Shown: in pieces, positions 44,468 to 54,892 of the stretch
How positions within the stretch are numbered: the first letter of the stretch is position 1
Layout of the letters: every line of letters begins with the position of its first letter
From: Neptunomonas japonica DSM 18939
GTDB lineage: Bacteria; Pseudomonadota; Gammaproteobacteria; Pseudomonadales; Balneatricaceae
Assembly: GCF_000422765.1 (NCBI RefSeq)
Contig: NZ_AUGR01000013.1
Span: forward strand, 62,001-126,000
DNA: 64,000 nt
Direction of reading: 5' to 3'
Made by a program: the position numbers and the translations under genes
Notes under the pieces: model-generated
What the model was told of the DNA's origin: nothing
Database searches by the model: none
What the model saw: only the letters and a program-made list of their open reading frames with translations

Positions 44468-45513
44468 GCTTTCCCCTTCATGCCGCGTTTAGGGGCTTTA
44501 TGCCCATAAGCGCGCGGTTGTGTGTATTGGTCAATAAAAGGCGCCGCAAGATTCATTAATAAGATGCTAAACGCGACAGCATCTGGGTAATTACCCCAGG
44601 TGCGAATAATATAAATTAAACAACCAATACCGATACCAAACCAGATTTTCCCTTTATTACTCGTAGCCGATGATACTGGATCAGTCGCTATAAAAAAGGC
44701 CCCAAGCATGGTGCCGCCTACGGTTAAATGAAAGAACGGGTCAGCATAGGTGTCAGGTGAGATAATATAAAAGAAGGTTGCTATGCCGCCTAAAGATAAT
44801 AAGAAAGCAGCTGGCGTGTGCCAAGAAAAAATCTTTTTATAAAGTAGTAGAACACCGCCCATTGCATAGGCTGCGCTAACGGCATGCCATGCACCTACAT
44901 TGGCAAGCACGTCTGATGCTCTCCAAGCTTCTTCAGTTGTGAGTCCGCCGCGGTGGCGCATTTCATCAAGGGGGGTGGCAGACGTAAAAGCGTCGGCATG
45001 TTCTGCCCAGCTGCCAAAAATGAGTGATAGAGTGTCAGTGAAGGCTAATATATTCCAGCCTTCGCCATACAGCATAAAAGGGGCAGTCCAGCGGGTCATT
45101 TCAACTGGGAATGATATCAGTACCAAGGCATAAGCAACCATGGCTGGGTTGAAGGGGTTTTGTCCAATGCCGCCATAAAGTTGCTTGGCAATAACGATAG
45201 CAACAAATACGGCAATGGCGGTTAGCCACCAAGGCGCAAAAGGTGGTAGTGCTAGAGCAATTAACACTGCTGTCAAAATGGCACTGTTATCTTTCAAGTA
45301 AAAAGATAGCGGACGGTGACGTGCTTTAATGCAAAGTGCTTCAAAAGTGACCGCTAAAGCAGACGCCCAAATAATATTAATCAGGGTTCCCCAGCCAAAG
45401 AAGAATGTCATCGCCAGTATGCCGGGCAGCGTGGCTAAAATAACCAAGCGCATAATGCCCGCAGTGCTTGTTGGCTTATGTACGTGGGGCGATGTGATGC
45501 GAATCAGTGCCAT
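44464..45513 (-). CDS. rnfD: Rnf complex subunit D (flavoprotein)
   Basis: RnfD is a membrane subunit with covalent FMN. The 349-residue protein is highly hydrophobic, with about nine TM helices. It carries the RnfD/NqrB flavin motif TSATPLD (177-183), in which Thr180 is the FMN site. Segments KQLYGGIGQNPFNPAM and FIATDPVSSAT are conserved in the family. It overlaps rnfG by 4 bases and lies 15 bases after rnfC. Confidence 0.95.
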   Translation of the reverse strand: MALIRITSPHVHKPTSTAGIMRLVILATLPGILAMTFFFGWGTLINIIWASALAVTFEALCIKARHRPLSFYLKDNSAILTAVLIALALPPFAPWWLTAIAVFVAIVIAKQLYGGIGQNPFNPAMVAYALVLISFPVEMTRWTAPFMLYGEGWNILAFTDTLSLIFGSWAEHADAFTSATPLDEMRHRGGLTTEEAWRASDVLANVGAWHAVSAAYAMGGVLLLYKKIFSWHTPAAFLLSLGGIATFFYIISPDTYADPFFHLTVGGTMLGAFFIATDPVSSATSNKGKIWFGIGIGCLIYIIRTWGNYPDAVAFSILLMNLAAPFIDQYTQPRAYGHKAPKRGMKGKA

Positions 45514-45528
45514 AATCTATCGCATATC

Positions 45529-48093
45529 CTATTCAAATTGGCTAAGAGTATTGTTAAATTGAGTTGCTTGCTGCTGAGCGGCGAGTAACTCGTTCTGTAA
45601 CGCATTCAGTTCGGCAGATTCAGCTTCTTGTGCTTTTTTAATGCTACGCTCAAGCTTAGTCACCGCTGCACGAGCGAGGGCTGCGTCTATTTTTAATTTT
45701 TTAAGGTCAATGCCTTGAGCCGCAGCCGCCTTAATTTTGCCTGCTTCTTCGGCATCTAGTTGTGCTTTAGCATCTTTGTGAAGTTGTGTCAGTCGAACTA
45801 TTTCTTGCTGTAGCTCGCCTGCCTGCTCTGAGTCTGCTTCAGCTGAGGCAAACAAGGTTTCCGCTTTTTTGAGCTTGGTGCGCATAATTGAAACATTTTG
45901 CTTAAGTGCTTTTAAGTCAGCGGGTGTTCGTGCCGTCGGCTGTTGCTCGACGTTTTGTGCAGGTACTTCAGTTGCTTTAGGGGCGCTAGTTGTCTGAGTG
46001 TTTAGTTCAGCTGATTTTTGAGCAGCAAGTGCTTCTGTGTATTTTGCTTTTAGCTTTACAACGCCCGCTTTCATTTTTTCGGCGGCGGGGCTGTTATTAG
46101 CAATGGCAGTTTCCAGTGCTGCTTCTGCTTTTTTTAATGTTCCTAGCGCTTTATCCGTAGATTCTTTCAAGGCGAGTAGTGGGCTACCAGAACTGGCAGT
46201 ACTTGTCTCTGCACTGGCAAAGGCGAGTTGTGCCGCAGCAGATTTCTCTTCCAGCTGTACAACGGTAGCGCGCAAAGTGTCAGCGCCATCGTGGCCTTTG
46301 TCTTCTGCTATTTTTAATGCCTGTTGTGCTTTCTTTAACTTGGTTCTGGCCACAGCTGCTTGAGTTTTAAGCTGTTTGATATCTGGAGCTGCAGAGGTTG
46401 TCGGTACCTGTGGGCCTGACTGTGCTAGCTCAAGTGCCTTTTGTGCCTCTTCGGCCGCATGATCGGCCTGTTTATACTGCAGGTCGAGCTGAGCAATGTT
46501 ATCGCTACTGTCTGCTTTTGCAACTTCCAATGCTGATAGTGCTTTTTTAAGTTTGGTGCGTGTAATCGCTGCTGCTGTTTTCAGTTGTTTTATATTATCT
46601 TCAGGCGTTTTTGCTGCAGTTTCATTGCTTGCTTTCTTAGCTGCTTGAGTTTTTGCAGCCTGTTCTGCACGCTCTTTGCGGCGTATTTCTTTATCAAGAA
46701 CCGCTTGCTCTAAACGAGCTTGTCTTGCTTCAAAGCGTTGTCGTGCTTGGTCTGATTTTCGTTGTTCTGCTTCTTCGGCTCTTATTTCATTTTTAGCAAA
46801 ACGATAGTACTGAACAAGAGGTATATTACTTGGGCAAACGTAAGAACACGCGCCGCATTCTATGCAATCAAATAAGTTGTGGTGTTTTGCTTTTTCAAAT
46901 TCACGGCTTTTAGAGAACCAAAAGAGTTGCTGAGGTAGTAATTCTGCCGGGCATGCTTGTTCGCATAAGCCGCATCGTATACAGGCCTGAGAAGGCGGCG
47001 CTGGTGGCATCTCTTCTTTGACGGCGGCAATAATGCAGTTTGACGTTTTGATGATAGGAATAGCATCGTCTTCAATCGTGAAGCCCATCATTGGGCCACC
47101 CATAACCAGTCTACTGAGTGTCTTATGGTTAACTTGGGCTGTTTCAAGCAAGTCGCTAATTGGAGTACCAATAAGGGCTTCAAGATTTTGTGGTTTGCCA
47201 GCGGCACCGCCCGTGACGGTAACGATACGAGATATCAGAGGCGTGCCGTGAAATACAGCTTGGTTAATTGCAGCCACTGTTCCAATGTTTTGACACACGA
47301 TGCCGACATCCGCAGGAATACGACCGCTGGGGACTTCCACGCCTGTTAATAAGCGCACCAGCTGCTTTTCACCACCCGAGGGGTACTTAGTGGGTACGAC
47401 GACAATATCTATATTTAATTCTGTGTGACGCAGTGCATCTTCAAGCACACGAATAGCATGTGCCTTGTTGTCTTCGATACCAATTAAAATATGGGTAGGG
47501 TTGAGCAAGTAATTGATAATCTCAATACCGCCGACAATTTGCTCAGCGCGTTCGCGAATGAGCATGTCGTCAGCTGTAATGTAAGGCTCGCACTCTGCGG
47601 CATTGATGATCAGAGTGTTAACAATATGGTCGTCACCTAGGTGTAACTTAACATCCGTAGGGAAACCAGCACCGCCCATGCCAGCAATACCGTGATTGCG
47701 AATGTAGTCGATCAGCTCTAGTTGTGGGAGGGAGCGATAGTCCGCTAATCCTTGATGGGGAGCCCACTGATCTTGACCGTCGGTTTTTATGCGGATACAA
47801 GGTGCTTCTAAGCCAGAGGGATGAGGTACCGCCTGTGGGCTGATATCTGTAATGGTGCCTGAGCTTGAGGCATGTATAGAAACACTGATTCTGCCTTGTG
47901 CTTCAGCAATCATTTGACCTTTTAATACCTGCTCCCCAACCTGAACGCATGGCTTGGCAGGCGCGCCAATATGTTGCTGTATAGGTATAGTCAATTGTTC
48001 AGGTATGGGCGCTAAGCGAATAGGTGCACGCGTTGATTGTTTTTTATTCTCAGGTGGATGAATGCCGCCATGAAAAGCAAAAATCTTACTCAT
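45529..48093 (-). CDS. rnfC: Rnf complex subunit C with long repeat-rich tail
   Basis: RnfC is the peripheral subunit that binds NADH, FMN and iron-sulfur clusters. Residues 1-440 hold the conserved core: [14 protein letters not shown], the GMGGAGFPT glycine loop, [11 protein letters not shown] and two 4Fe-4S motifs, [12 protein letters not shown] and [12 protein letters not shown]. The remaining 350 residues are a Lys/Ala/Glu-rich tail with five repeats of about 60-85 residues (from about residue 496), each with an LKxxxxxxRTKLKKAxxAL core. This is much longer than minimal RnfC. Such tails are known in gammaproteobacterial RnfC; their role is unknown. It overlaps rnfB by 4 bases. Confidence 0.95.
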   Translation of the reverse strand: MSKIFAFHGGIHPPENKKQSTRAPIRLAPIPEQLTIPIQQHIGAPAKPCVQVGEQVLKGQMIAEAQGRISVSIHASSSGTITDISPQAVPHPSGLEAPCIRIKTDGQDQWAPHQGLADYRSLPQLELIDYIRNHGIAGMGGAGFPTDVKLHLGDDHIVNTLIINAAECEPYITADDMLIRERAEQIVGGIEIINYLLNPTHILIGIEDNKAHAIRVLEDALRHTELNIDIVVVPTKYPSGGEKQLVRLLTGVEVPSGRIPADVGIVCQNIGTVAAINQAVFHGTPLISRIVTVTGGAAGKPQNLEALIGTPISDLLETAQVNHKTLSRLVMGGPMMGFTIEDDAIPIIKTSNCIIAAVKEEMPPAPPSQACIRCGLCEQACPAELLPQQLFWFSKSREFEKAKHHNLFDCIECGACSYVCPSNIPLVQYYRFAKNEIRAEEAEQRKSDQARQRFEARQARLEQAVLDKEIRRKERAEQAAKTQAAKKASNETAAKTPEDNIKQLKTAAAITRTKLKKALSALEVAKADSSDNIAQLDLQYKQADHAAEEAQKALELAQSGPQVPTTSAAPDIKQLKTQAAVARTKLKKAQQALKIAEDKGHDGADTLRATVVQLEEKSAAAQLAFASAETSTASSGSPLLALKESTDKALGTLKKAEAALETAIANNSPAAEKMKAGVVKLKAKYTEALAAQKSAELNTQTTSAPKATEVPAQNVEQQPTARTPADLKALKQNVSIMRTKLKKAETLFASAEADSEQAGELQQEIVRLTQLHKDAKAQLDAEEAGKIKAAAAQGIDLKKLKIDAALARAAVTKLERSIKKAQEAESAELNALQNELLAAQQQATQFNNTLSQFE

Positions 48094-48704
48094 GAAGGCG
48101 TTCCCTCTTTGTTTGATGCGTGAGTAATAGTGCGTCCCGTATCAGTCGCGATCAGTTCTATGCCGGGTACCGGTGGCGTCCACTTCCAGTTATTCAATGT
48201 GGTTTCAATGGGTAGCATATCTATACAATCAACAGGGCAGGGTTCAACACACAGATCGCATCCGGTGCACTCAGAAACAATAACGGTATGCATCTGTTTT
48301 GCAGCACCAAGAATGGCATCTACCGGGCATGCTTGAATGCATTTGGTACAACCAATGCATTCATCTTCTCGGATATACGCCACTGTCTTGATGCTCTCTT
48401 CACCATGTTCGGCGTCAAGCGGAACCGCTTCAACATCTAAGAGATCTGCAAGGGCTTCAATGGTGCTTTGGCCGCCAGGAGGGCATTTGTTGATCTGCTC
48501 TCCATTAGCAATGGCTTCTGCATAGGGGCGGCAACCCGGGTGACCGCATTGGCCACACTGTGTTTGCGGTAAAAGATCATCTATTTGATCGACAATGGGA
48601 TTGCCTTCAACTTTGAACTTTACAGCAGCAAAACCTAGTACTAAGCCAAAAACAACGGCTAAGCTGAGAAGAACTAGAATGGCAATTAATACAGCGCTCA
48701 TCAA
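48090..48704 (-). CDS. rnfB: Rnf complex subunit B (ferredoxin-like)
   Basis: RnfB carries electrons from ferredoxin into the complex. The 204-residue protein has an N-terminal TM helix ([23 protein letters not shown]). The 4Fe-4S motif [16 protein letters not shown] follows, with two bacterial ferredoxin clusters, [14 protein letters not shown] and [14 protein letters not shown]. Order and length match E. coli RsxB. It overlaps rnfC by 4 bases and lies 10 bases after rnfA. Confidence 0.96.
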   Translation of the reverse strand: MMSAVLIAILVLLSLAVVFGLVLGFAAVKFKVEGNPIVDQIDDLLPQTQCGQCGHPGCRPYAEAIANGEQINKCPPGGQSTIEALADLLDVEAVPLDAEHGEESIKTVAYIREDECIGCTKCIQACPVDAILGAAKQMHTVIVSECTGCDLCVEPCPVDCIDMLPIETTLNNWKWTPPVPGIELIATDTGRTITHASNKEGTPS

Positions 48705-48714
48705 TACAACCTGC

Positions 48715-49296
48715 TCAAAATTTAACCAAGCCAGTGAAACCCATAAAAGCGAGAGACATAAGGCCAGCAGTAACCATGCCTATTGCAGCACCTCGAAAAG
48801 GTGTTGGAACATCGGCAACAGCGACACGTTCACGAATGGCCGAAAAGAGTATCAGCGCCAACGAGAACCCTACAGCGCCACCAAAACCATAGAAAATTGA
48901 TTCCATAAAGCCGTTTTGTTTTTTGATGTTTAACAGAGCAACACCGAGTACAGCGCAATTTGTAGTGATAAGGGGTAGAAATATGCCTAAGACTTTATGC
49001 AGCAAGGGGCTGGTTTTCTTAACGACCATTTCAGTGAACTGTACGACAACAGCAATTACTAAGATAAATGAGATGGTCCTTAAGTAGCCCAGCTCAAATG
49101 GTAAGAGCAGGTAGGTATAAACCAAATAGCTACATACTGACGATAATGTCAGTACAAAGGTAGTTGCTAGTGACATACCCATAGCTGTTTCGAGTTTGTT
49201 GGACACGCCCATAAACGGGCAAAGGCCAAGAAACTGAACCAGTACAAAGTTATTCACCAGCACGGTGCTGATTAAAATGAGAAGAAAATCTGTCAT
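48715..49296 (-). CDS. rnfA: Rnf complex subunit A
   Basis: RnfA is an integral membrane subunit homologous to NqrE. The 193-residue protein begins [32 protein letters not shown], the near-invariant family start. ATG at 49296 was chosen for that reason; the longer frame from 49359 adds 21 residues outside the family pattern. Six TM helices are expected. It is first in the rnfABCDGE operon, and the promoter should lie in the gap before cysN. Confidence 0.96.
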   Translation of the reverse strand: MTDFLLILISTVLVNNFVLVQFLGLCPFMGVSNKLETAMGMSLATTFVLTLSSVCSYLVYTYLLLPFELGYLRTISFILVIAVVVQFTEMVVKKTSPLLHKVLGIFLPLITTNCAVLGVALLNIKKQNGFMESIFYGFGGAVGFSLALILFSAIRERVAVADVPTPFRGAAIGMVTAGLMSLAFMGFTGLVKF

Positions 49297-49372
49297 GATC
49301 ACTGCATCAAAATGCGAAAATCCATCTAGGTTTCCCTGATAGATCTTCGAAATTAACAAAAGCTGAAGTGTA

Positions 49373-49446
49373 CCTTAAACTGCGATGTTAGGCACAGTTT
49401 AAGGCTTGATTTAACTCAATGAGAGGGTCGTCTTAACGACCGCTCT
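49373..49446. terminator. two hairpins between cysN and rnfA
   Basis: CCTTAAACTG (49373-49382) and CAGTTTAAGG (49395-49404) form a perfect 10-bp stem. GGTCGT (49426-49431) and ACGACC (49436-49441) form a second stem, extended by AGAG/CTCT with a bulge. Both lie after the cysN stop (49459) and before the rnfA start. Neither has a strong T run, so termination of cysN is probable but not certain. Confidence 0.5.
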
Positions 49447-49458
49447 TATTGGTTCGTA

Positions 49459-51135
49459 TTATATTAGCTTCAGTTCCTGTAATTGCTGCATTACCACAGA
49501 GATCTGCTCGTTACCTTGCGGTAATTTATCCGTTTGAATAGTCAGGTCAGCCGTTTCAAGGTCAGTATCAGTAAGTACCAACAAGCCATTTTGTTTTAAC
49601 AGTTCGGCTACAGTGCTTGAGTTTTGTAGTAAAGCAGCAGGTAACGTATTTTTCGTTAGTGTTGCTACGCTACGCCCTGCTTTAAACAGTGCTTGTTCTA
49701 GAGAAAAGATTAGCGTTTGTGCAGAGTCTGCAGAGCCTTCTACTTTAATGATGGTCGGTTGTTGACCAAAGCGACGTGCTTTTTGTTCTGCACTCACTTG
49801 CGGCGAGCTTGACAGCGTTAGCTTGGTATCTGTTTCAGCATCTATGATCATGCCGGCAGCAACCGTTGTGTTGCTCAAGCGATCAACAACAATAAACGAG
49901 CCTGTGCCACGAAATGCTGTGTAGTTATCCGCAAGAATAGGACGCTCTAGTGTAATTTCGCACTGGCCGATCTCATTTAACTCAAGCATATTCGTATCTG
50001 ATTTTTCAAGCGTATTGACATCAATTTGATGGCGAATGGCGGTGACAGACCCGGCTGTACGGCTCGTTAACAGCTTGATGTCGTATGTCTTACCTTGTGT
50101 CAGGGGTTGTTCATCCATCCAAACTAGCGTTGCATCAAAGCGGTTGGTCGCTTTAGGGATGTTGTCGCTGTGAACGATGATATCGCCACGGGAAATATCA
50201 ATCTCATCTTCCAGCGTCAGCGTAATAGACATCGGCGGAAATGCTTCTTGAAGTTCGCCATCAAAAGTGACAATAGACTTAACGCGTGAAGACTTACCAG
50301 AAGGTAATACGGTAACTGCATCACCAGGTTTTACGATACCGGATGTTAGCGTACCGCAATATCCTCGAAAATCGAGATTAGGGCGGTTGACGTACTGCAC
50401 TGGGAAGCGTAACTCGTCGAAATTTTTGTCGCGTGCAATTTTAACGGTATTCAGCGTTTCCATTAAAGGAAGACCTGTGTACCAAGGCATGTGCTCAGAA
50501 GGGTTTACAACATTGTCGCCCTTGAGTGCAGATAATGGCACAAACTGAATATCAGGCAGGTTTAAGTCCGCTGTAAACGCTAAGTAATCAGCTTTTATCT
50601 GTTCATAGCGCTCTTCGCTGAAGTCGACCAAGTCCATTTTATTGATGGCGACAATAGTGTGCTTAAGTCCTAAAAGCGACACAATAAAGCTATGTCGTTT
50701 AGTTTGTACTTGTACGCCATGGCGAGCATCAATCAGGATAATCGCAAGATCACACGTTGATGCACCCGTTGCCATATTGCGAGTGTACTGCTCATGGCCT
50801 GGAGTATCAGCAATAATAAATTTACGTTCAGCAGTAGAGAAGTAGCGGTAAGCGACATCAATGGTAATGCCTTGCTCACGTTCTGCTTGTAAGCCATCAA
50901 CAAGCAATGCAAGGTCAAGTTCTTCACCGGCGTTACCTACGCGTGCGTTTTCACTTTGAATAGCAGCAAGTTGATCTTCATAAATCATTTTTGAATCGTG
51001 TAATAGGCGCCCAATTAGGGTGGACTTCCCATCATCAACACTGCCACATGTTAAAAAACGGAGTAGTTCTTTGTTTTCGTGTTGATGAAGATACGCTTCA
51101 ATGTCGGTCGAAATCAGTTCAGACTGGTGGCTCAT
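49459..51135 (-). CDS. cysN: sulfate adenylyltransferase subunit 1 with decayed APS kinase-like tail
   Basis: CysN is the GTPase subunit that drives ATP sulfurylase. The GTPase motifs are intact: [21 protein letters not shown] and NKMD. Residues 1-448 match CysN. The last 110 residues are extra and look like a shortened CysC (APS kinase) domain. Traces include [33 protein letters not shown] and an ending like [15 protein letters not shown]. The P-loop that CysC needs (GLSGxGKST) is lost (GSADSAQTL), so kinase activity is not expected. It lies 48 bases after cysD in the cysDN operon. Confidence 0.95.
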   Translation of the reverse strand: MSHQSELISTDIEAYLHQHENKELLRFLTCGSVDDGKSTLIGRLLHDSKMIYEDQLAAIQSENARVGNAGEELDLALLVDGLQAEREQGITIDVAYRYFSTAERKFIIADTPGHEQYTRNMATGASTCDLAIILIDARHGVQVQTKRHSFIVSLLGLKHTIVAINKMDLVDFSEERYEQIKADYLAFTADLNLPDIQFVPLSALKGDNVVNPSEHMPWYTGLPLMETLNTVKIARDKNFDELRFPVQYVNRPNLDFRGYCGTLTSGIVKPGDAVTVLPSGKSSRVKSIVTFDGELQEAFPPMSITLTLEDEIDISRGDIIVHSDNIPKATNRFDATLVWMDEQPLTQGKTYDIKLLTSRTAGSVTAIRHQIDVNTLEKSDTNMLELNEIGQCEITLERPILADNYTAFRGTGSFIVVDRLSNTTVAAGMIIDAETDTKLTLSSSPQVSAEQKARRFGQQPTIIKVEGSADSAQTLIFSLEQALFKAGRSVATLTKNTLPAALLQNSSTVAELLKQNGLLVLTDTDLETADLTIQTDKLPQGNEQISVVMQQLQELKLI

Positions 51136-51183
51136 GGTATTGGTCTCTCATTCAGTATCAGATAATGGTTAAAAAAATAGATG

Positions 51184-52101
51184 TTAGAAATAACCTTCCA
51201 TTTTCTTTTTCTCCATTGAGCCGGAAGAGTCATGATCGATGGCACGACCCTGGCGCTCAGATGTTGTGGTTAGCAACATCTCCTGAATAATTTCCTGTAA
51301 AGAGCTTGCATCAGACTCTACTGCCCCTGTTAGCGGGTAACAGCCTAGTGTTCTAAAGCGAACTTTACGCATTACTGGATGCTCGCCTTCTTCCAGTGGT
51401 AGGCGCTCATCATCAACCATGATCATCATGCCATTACGCTCAACGACTGGGCGCTCTTGTGCTAGATACAGGGGTACAATCGGGATGCTTTCTAAATAGA
51501 TGTACTGCCAGATATCTAACTCAGTCCAGTTGGATAATGGAAATACACGAATGCTCTCGCCTTGATCAACGCGGGTATTAAAAATATTCCACAGCTCCGG
51601 GCGTTGATTTTTTGGATCCCAGCGGTGAAATTTGTCACGGAACGAAAATACGCGCTCTTTTGCACGCGATTTTTCTTCGTCACGACGTGCACCGCCAAAA
51701 GCCGCATCAAATTTGTACTTGTTTAGGGCTTGTTTAAGCCCCTGGGTTTTCATTATGTCGGTGTGCTTGGAAGAGCCGTGTGTAAATGGCCCAACTCCCA
51801 TGTCTACGCCTTCTTTGTTGACATGAACAATCAAATCCATACCGGCTTCTTCTGCCATTTTGTCACGAAAAGAGATCATCTCCTTGAATTTCCATGTGGT
51901 GTCTACATGCATCAAGGGGAAAGGCGGCTTGCCAGGATAGAAAGCTTTACGAGCCAGGTGAAGCATCACGGCGGAGTCCTTCCCAATGGAGTAAAGCATT
52001 ACTGGGTTATCAAACTCAGCAGCCACTTCGCGAATTATCTGGATGCTTTCGGCTTCCAGCTGTTTTAAATGGGTAAGACGGCGCTCTGGTATAGATGTCA
52101 T
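51184..52101 (-). CDS. cysD: sulfate adenylyltransferase subunit 2
   Basis: CysD binds ATP and sulfate to make adenylylsulfate (APS). The 305-residue protein has the PP-loop [15 protein letters not shown], the [12 protein letters not shown] block and a [15 protein letters not shown]-like segment ([17 protein letters not shown]). Length and sequence match the bacterial CysD family. It is the first gene of cysDN. It runs divergently from the TauE-like gene. ATG at 52101 is the only reasonable start. Confidence 0.97.
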   Translation of the reverse strand: MTSIPERRLTHLKQLEAESIQIIREVAAEFDNPVMLYSIGKDSAVMLHLARKAFYPGKPPFPLMHVDTTWKFKEMISFRDKMAEEAGMDLIVHVNKEGVDMGVGPFTHGSSKHTDIMKTQGLKQALNKYKFDAAFGGARRDEEKSRAKERVFSFRDKFHRWDPKNQRPELWNIFNTRVDQGESIRVFPLSNWTELDIWQYIYLESIPIVPLYLAQERPVVERNGMMIMVDDERLPLEEGEHPVMRKVRFRTLGCYPLTGAVESDASSLQEIIQEMLLTTTSERQGRAIDHDSSGSMEKKKMEGYF

Positions 52102-52229
52102 CTGTTTATGCCTGCTCGATTTATAGCTTGGTTAAGCAGATAGGCTGCTTGAGGCTGCCCATCTGTCATATGTTGCGGTGCATTATTACAGAGAGTTTTT
52201 CTTATTAAAAGTAATAAATAGAAATCTGT

Positions 52230-52248
52230 TTATTCGTTTTTGGAATAA
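52230..52248. promoter_or_regulatory. possible CysB-type operator palindrome
   Basis: TTATTC (52230-52235) and GAATAA (52243-52248) are separated by 7 bases in the 267-base gap between cysDN and the divergent TauE-like gene. Position between two sulfur genes suggests a regulator such as CysB or a relative. The CysB consensus is loose, so this is only a candidate. Confidence 0.25.
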
Positions 52249-52368
52249 GAGGGAGTTCTCTTTATATTTCAAAAAAGAATAACAAGGTGATAAATTATTA
52301 TTTTCTGTTATATAAAAAAATAAGTATGATGGCGTTCTGATTCATTTAGGGTAATGGGTACTCATTGT

Positions 52369-53154
52369 ATGGAATTTGCTTACAGCTTTGCTGGGCTGGT
52401 TGTAGGGTTTATTGTCGGGCTCACAGGAATTGGTGGTGGTGCATTAATGACGCCGATTCTGATTGTTGTGTTCGGTATCCCTCCTATTATTGCCGTGAGC
52501 ACAGACCTTCTTTACGCCTCCGTCACCAAGTTTGGTGGGGTTTTTGCGTATGCTCGTAAAAAATTAATTGAATGGCGAATCGTTATTTTACTGTTGTCTG
52601 GTAGTATCCCCGGCAGCTTGTTGACGCTGGAATACCTTAAAGGTCTTGCTGCTTTAGATGATATCGAGCATCTGATGAATCTGACGTTAGGTATTTCACT
52701 AATACTGACCTCTATAGCGGTGTTTGGTCGTAACAAAATTCGTAAGTTCGCCCTGAAAGTAGAAGGGCGTCCTTGGGTGGCGAAAGCGAAGAAAGTTCGC
52801 CCTGCAGTTACCTTGTTAACCGGTGTTGTATTGGGGGGCTTAGTTACGCTGTCCTCTGTTGGTGCAGGTGCGTTAGGTACGGCGATGTTAATTACGCTTT
52901 ACCCACGCATGAGTATGCCAGCGATTGTTGGTACTGACCTTGTGCATGCCGTGGTGCTAACCGGGATTGCCGGTGCTGGGCATTATAGTATGGGAAGTGT
53001 GGATTTATCTTTGCTTGCTTATTTATTACTGGGGTCGTTGCCTGGTGTATTTGTAGGCAGCCACATCGGTGCGAAATTGTCACCTAAGGTGATGCAGCCG
53101 ATAATGGGCTCAATATTGCTGGTTATCGGTGTACGTTTCGTACTGGCTGGTTGA
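52369..53154 (+). CDS. TauE/SafE-family sulfite exporter-like permease
   Basis: The 261-residue protein has about eight TM helices and the twin family motifs GFIVGLTGIGGGALMTPIL near the N-terminus and GLVTLSSVGAGALGTAML in the second half. TauE/SafE proteins export sulfite or sulfonate-derived anions, and some act in import. Position between cysDN and cysI suggests handling of sulfite or sulfate during assimilation. Start is ambiguous: ATG at 52354 has a too-close AGGG, and ATG at 52369 has GGG 10 bases upstream. The latter also gives the usual short N-terminus, so it was used. Confidence 0.85.
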   Translation: MEFAYSFAGLVVGFIVGLTGIGGGALMTPILIVVFGIPPIIAVSTDLLYASVTKFGGVFAYARKKLIEWRIVILLLSGSIPGSLLTLEYLKGLAALDDIEHLMNLTLGISLILTSIAVFGRNKIRKFALKVEGRPWVAKAKKVRPAVTLLTGVVLGGLVTLSSVGAGALGTAMLITLYPRMSMPAIVGTDLVHAVVLTGIAGAGHYSMGSVDLSLLAYLLLGSLPGVFVGSHIGAKLSPKVMQPIMGSILLVIGVRFVLAG

Positions 53155-53233
53155 AATAATAATTATTAACGAACAATTTAAATTTTCTAGAATCGTAAAA
53201 GGGCAGTTGAGCTGCTAAACGGGTGAAACATTC

Positions 53234-54892
53234 ATGTATCAGTATAATGAAGTCGACCAAACCCTGGTTGACGAGCGCGTCGAACAGTACCGTGATCAGA
53301 CACGTCGCTACTTGGCAGGAGATCTGCCAGAGGATGAGTTTCTTGTCTTGCGATTGATGAATGGTCTTTATATTCAACGGTTTGCACCGATGCTGCGTGT
53401 AGCGATTCCTTATGGATTGATGTCTTCGGAACAGTTGCGCAAATTAGCTCATATTGCTCGTACATATGATAAAGGCTATGGACACTTCACAACCCGTACA
53501 AACCTTCAGTTTAACTGGCCTAAGCTTGAAGAAGTACCTGATATCTTGGCTGAATTGGCTCAAGTGCAGATGCACGCTATTCAGACGTCGGGTAACTGTA
53601 TTCGTAATACGACAACGGACCCGTATTCCGGAGTCTATGCTAATGAATTAGAAGACCCACGTGCTTACTGTGAAATCATTCGTCAATGGTCGACACTGCA
53701 TCCTGAGTTTGCTTACTTACCACGTAAATTTAAAATTGCAGTGACGGGTAGTACCGAAGACCGTGCCGCATCTCAGGTGCATGATATTGGTTTGCATCTA
53801 GTAAAAAATGATGCCGGTGAGATTGGTTTTGAAGTACTAGTCGGCGGTGGTTTAGGTCGTACACCTGTTATTGGTAAGGTGGTTCGTGACTTCTTGCCTA
53901 AAGAGCATTTGCTTTCGTATTTAGATGCTATCTTGCGTGTTTATAACCTTAATGGTCGTCGAGATAACAAGTACAAAGCGCGTATCAAGATCCTAGTCAA
54001 TGCTCTGGGCGTCGAAGAGTTTAGCCGCTTGGTTGAAGAAGAGTGGGAATACTCTCGCGACGGTGAGTTAACGTTAACCAGTGCTGAAATTGAGCGCGCT
54101 AAAGGTTTCTTTACACCGTTTGATTATGATGTGAATGCAGCCGCAGATACGTCGTTTGATCAAAAAATTGCTGAAGATCGTGCCTTTAAAACCTGGTATG
54201 AGCGTAATACAGTCGACCATCGTGTTGAAGGGTATCGTATCGCGATTGTATCTTTAAAGCCGCATCTAAAACCGGCGGGTGATATCACTGATGCGCAGAT
54301 GGACCTCGTGGCTGATCTGGCTGAAAAATACAGCTTTGGTGAAATTCGCTCCACTCATGATCAGAACTTGGTACTGGCTGATGTGAAAAAAGCAGATTTG
54401 TATAGCGTGTGGCAAGGGTTGGAGGCTAGCAACCTGGCTCGTCCAAATATTGGCACATTGGCGGATATGATCGTTTGCCCAGGGTTTGATTTCTGTGCAT
54501 TAGCAAATGCCAAAACATTGAACATTGCAGATCAGATTAATGAGCGGTTTGACGATCTAGATCACCTCTATGATTTGGGTGATATTCAGTTGAACATGTC
54601 GGGTTGTATTAATGCTTGTGGCCATCACCATGTTGCAGATATCGGTATTTTAGGTGTCGATAAGAAAGGTGAAGATTGGTACCAGATTACTCTGGGTGGT
54701 TCTTCACGTGAAGATGCTGTATTAGGCAAAGTATTAGGTAAGTCAGTTGCTGCTGATGATGTTGCTAATACGCTCGAAAAAATTCTGGACGTGTTTGTAG
54801 AGCACCGCCAGGAAGAAGAATTGTTCCGCGATACCTATAAGCGTATCGGTATGGACCCGTTTAAGGAGAATGTTTATGCCCTTGCTCATTAA
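53234..54892 (+). CDS. cysI: assimilatory sulfite reductase hemoprotein (CysI-type)
   Basis: The enzyme reduces sulfite to sulfide at a siroheme-4Fe-4S centre. The 552-residue protein shows the two nitrite/sulfite reductase half-domains, the substrate-side TSGNCIRNTTTDP block, and cluster ligands in CPGFDFC and SGCINACG. Length equals the Pseudomonas CysI type. There is no cysJ flavoprotein next to it; the DUF934 gene overlaps its end by 17 bases and is its usual partner in such clusters. It is the first gene of the cysI-DUF934-cysH-cysG run. Confidence 0.94.
   Translation: MYQYNEVDQTLVDERVEQYRDQTRRYLAGDLPEDEFLVLRLMNGLYIQRFAPMLRVAIPYGLMSSEQLRKLAHIARTYDKGYGHFTTRTNLQFNWPKLEEVPDILAELAQVQMHAIQTSGNCIRNTTTDPYSGVYANELEDPRAYCEIIRQWSTLHPEFAYLPRKFKIAVTGSTEDRAASQVHDIGLHLVKNDAGEIGFEVLVGGGLGRTPVIGKVVRDFLPKEHLLSYLDAILRVYNLNGRRDNKYKARIKILVNALGVEEFSRLVEEEWEYSRDGELTLTSAEIERAKGFFTPFDYDVNAAADTSFDQKIAEDRAFKTWYERNTVDHRVEGYRIAIVSLKPHLKPAGDITDAQMDLVADLAEKYSFGEIRSTHDQNLVLADVKKADLYSVWQGLEASNLARPNIGTLADMIVCPGFDFCALANAKTLNIADQINERFDDLDHLYDLGDIQLNMSGCINACGHHHVADIGILGVDKKGEDWYQITLGGSSREDAVLGKVLGKSVAADDVANTLEKILDVFVEHRQEEELFRDTYKRIGMDPFKENVYALAH

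Noticed and set aside
46037-46363. 108-codon plus-strand frame opposite the RnfC tail
   Set aside because: It is an Ala/Ser-rich mirror of the Lys/Ala repeat region of rnfC and has no independent support.
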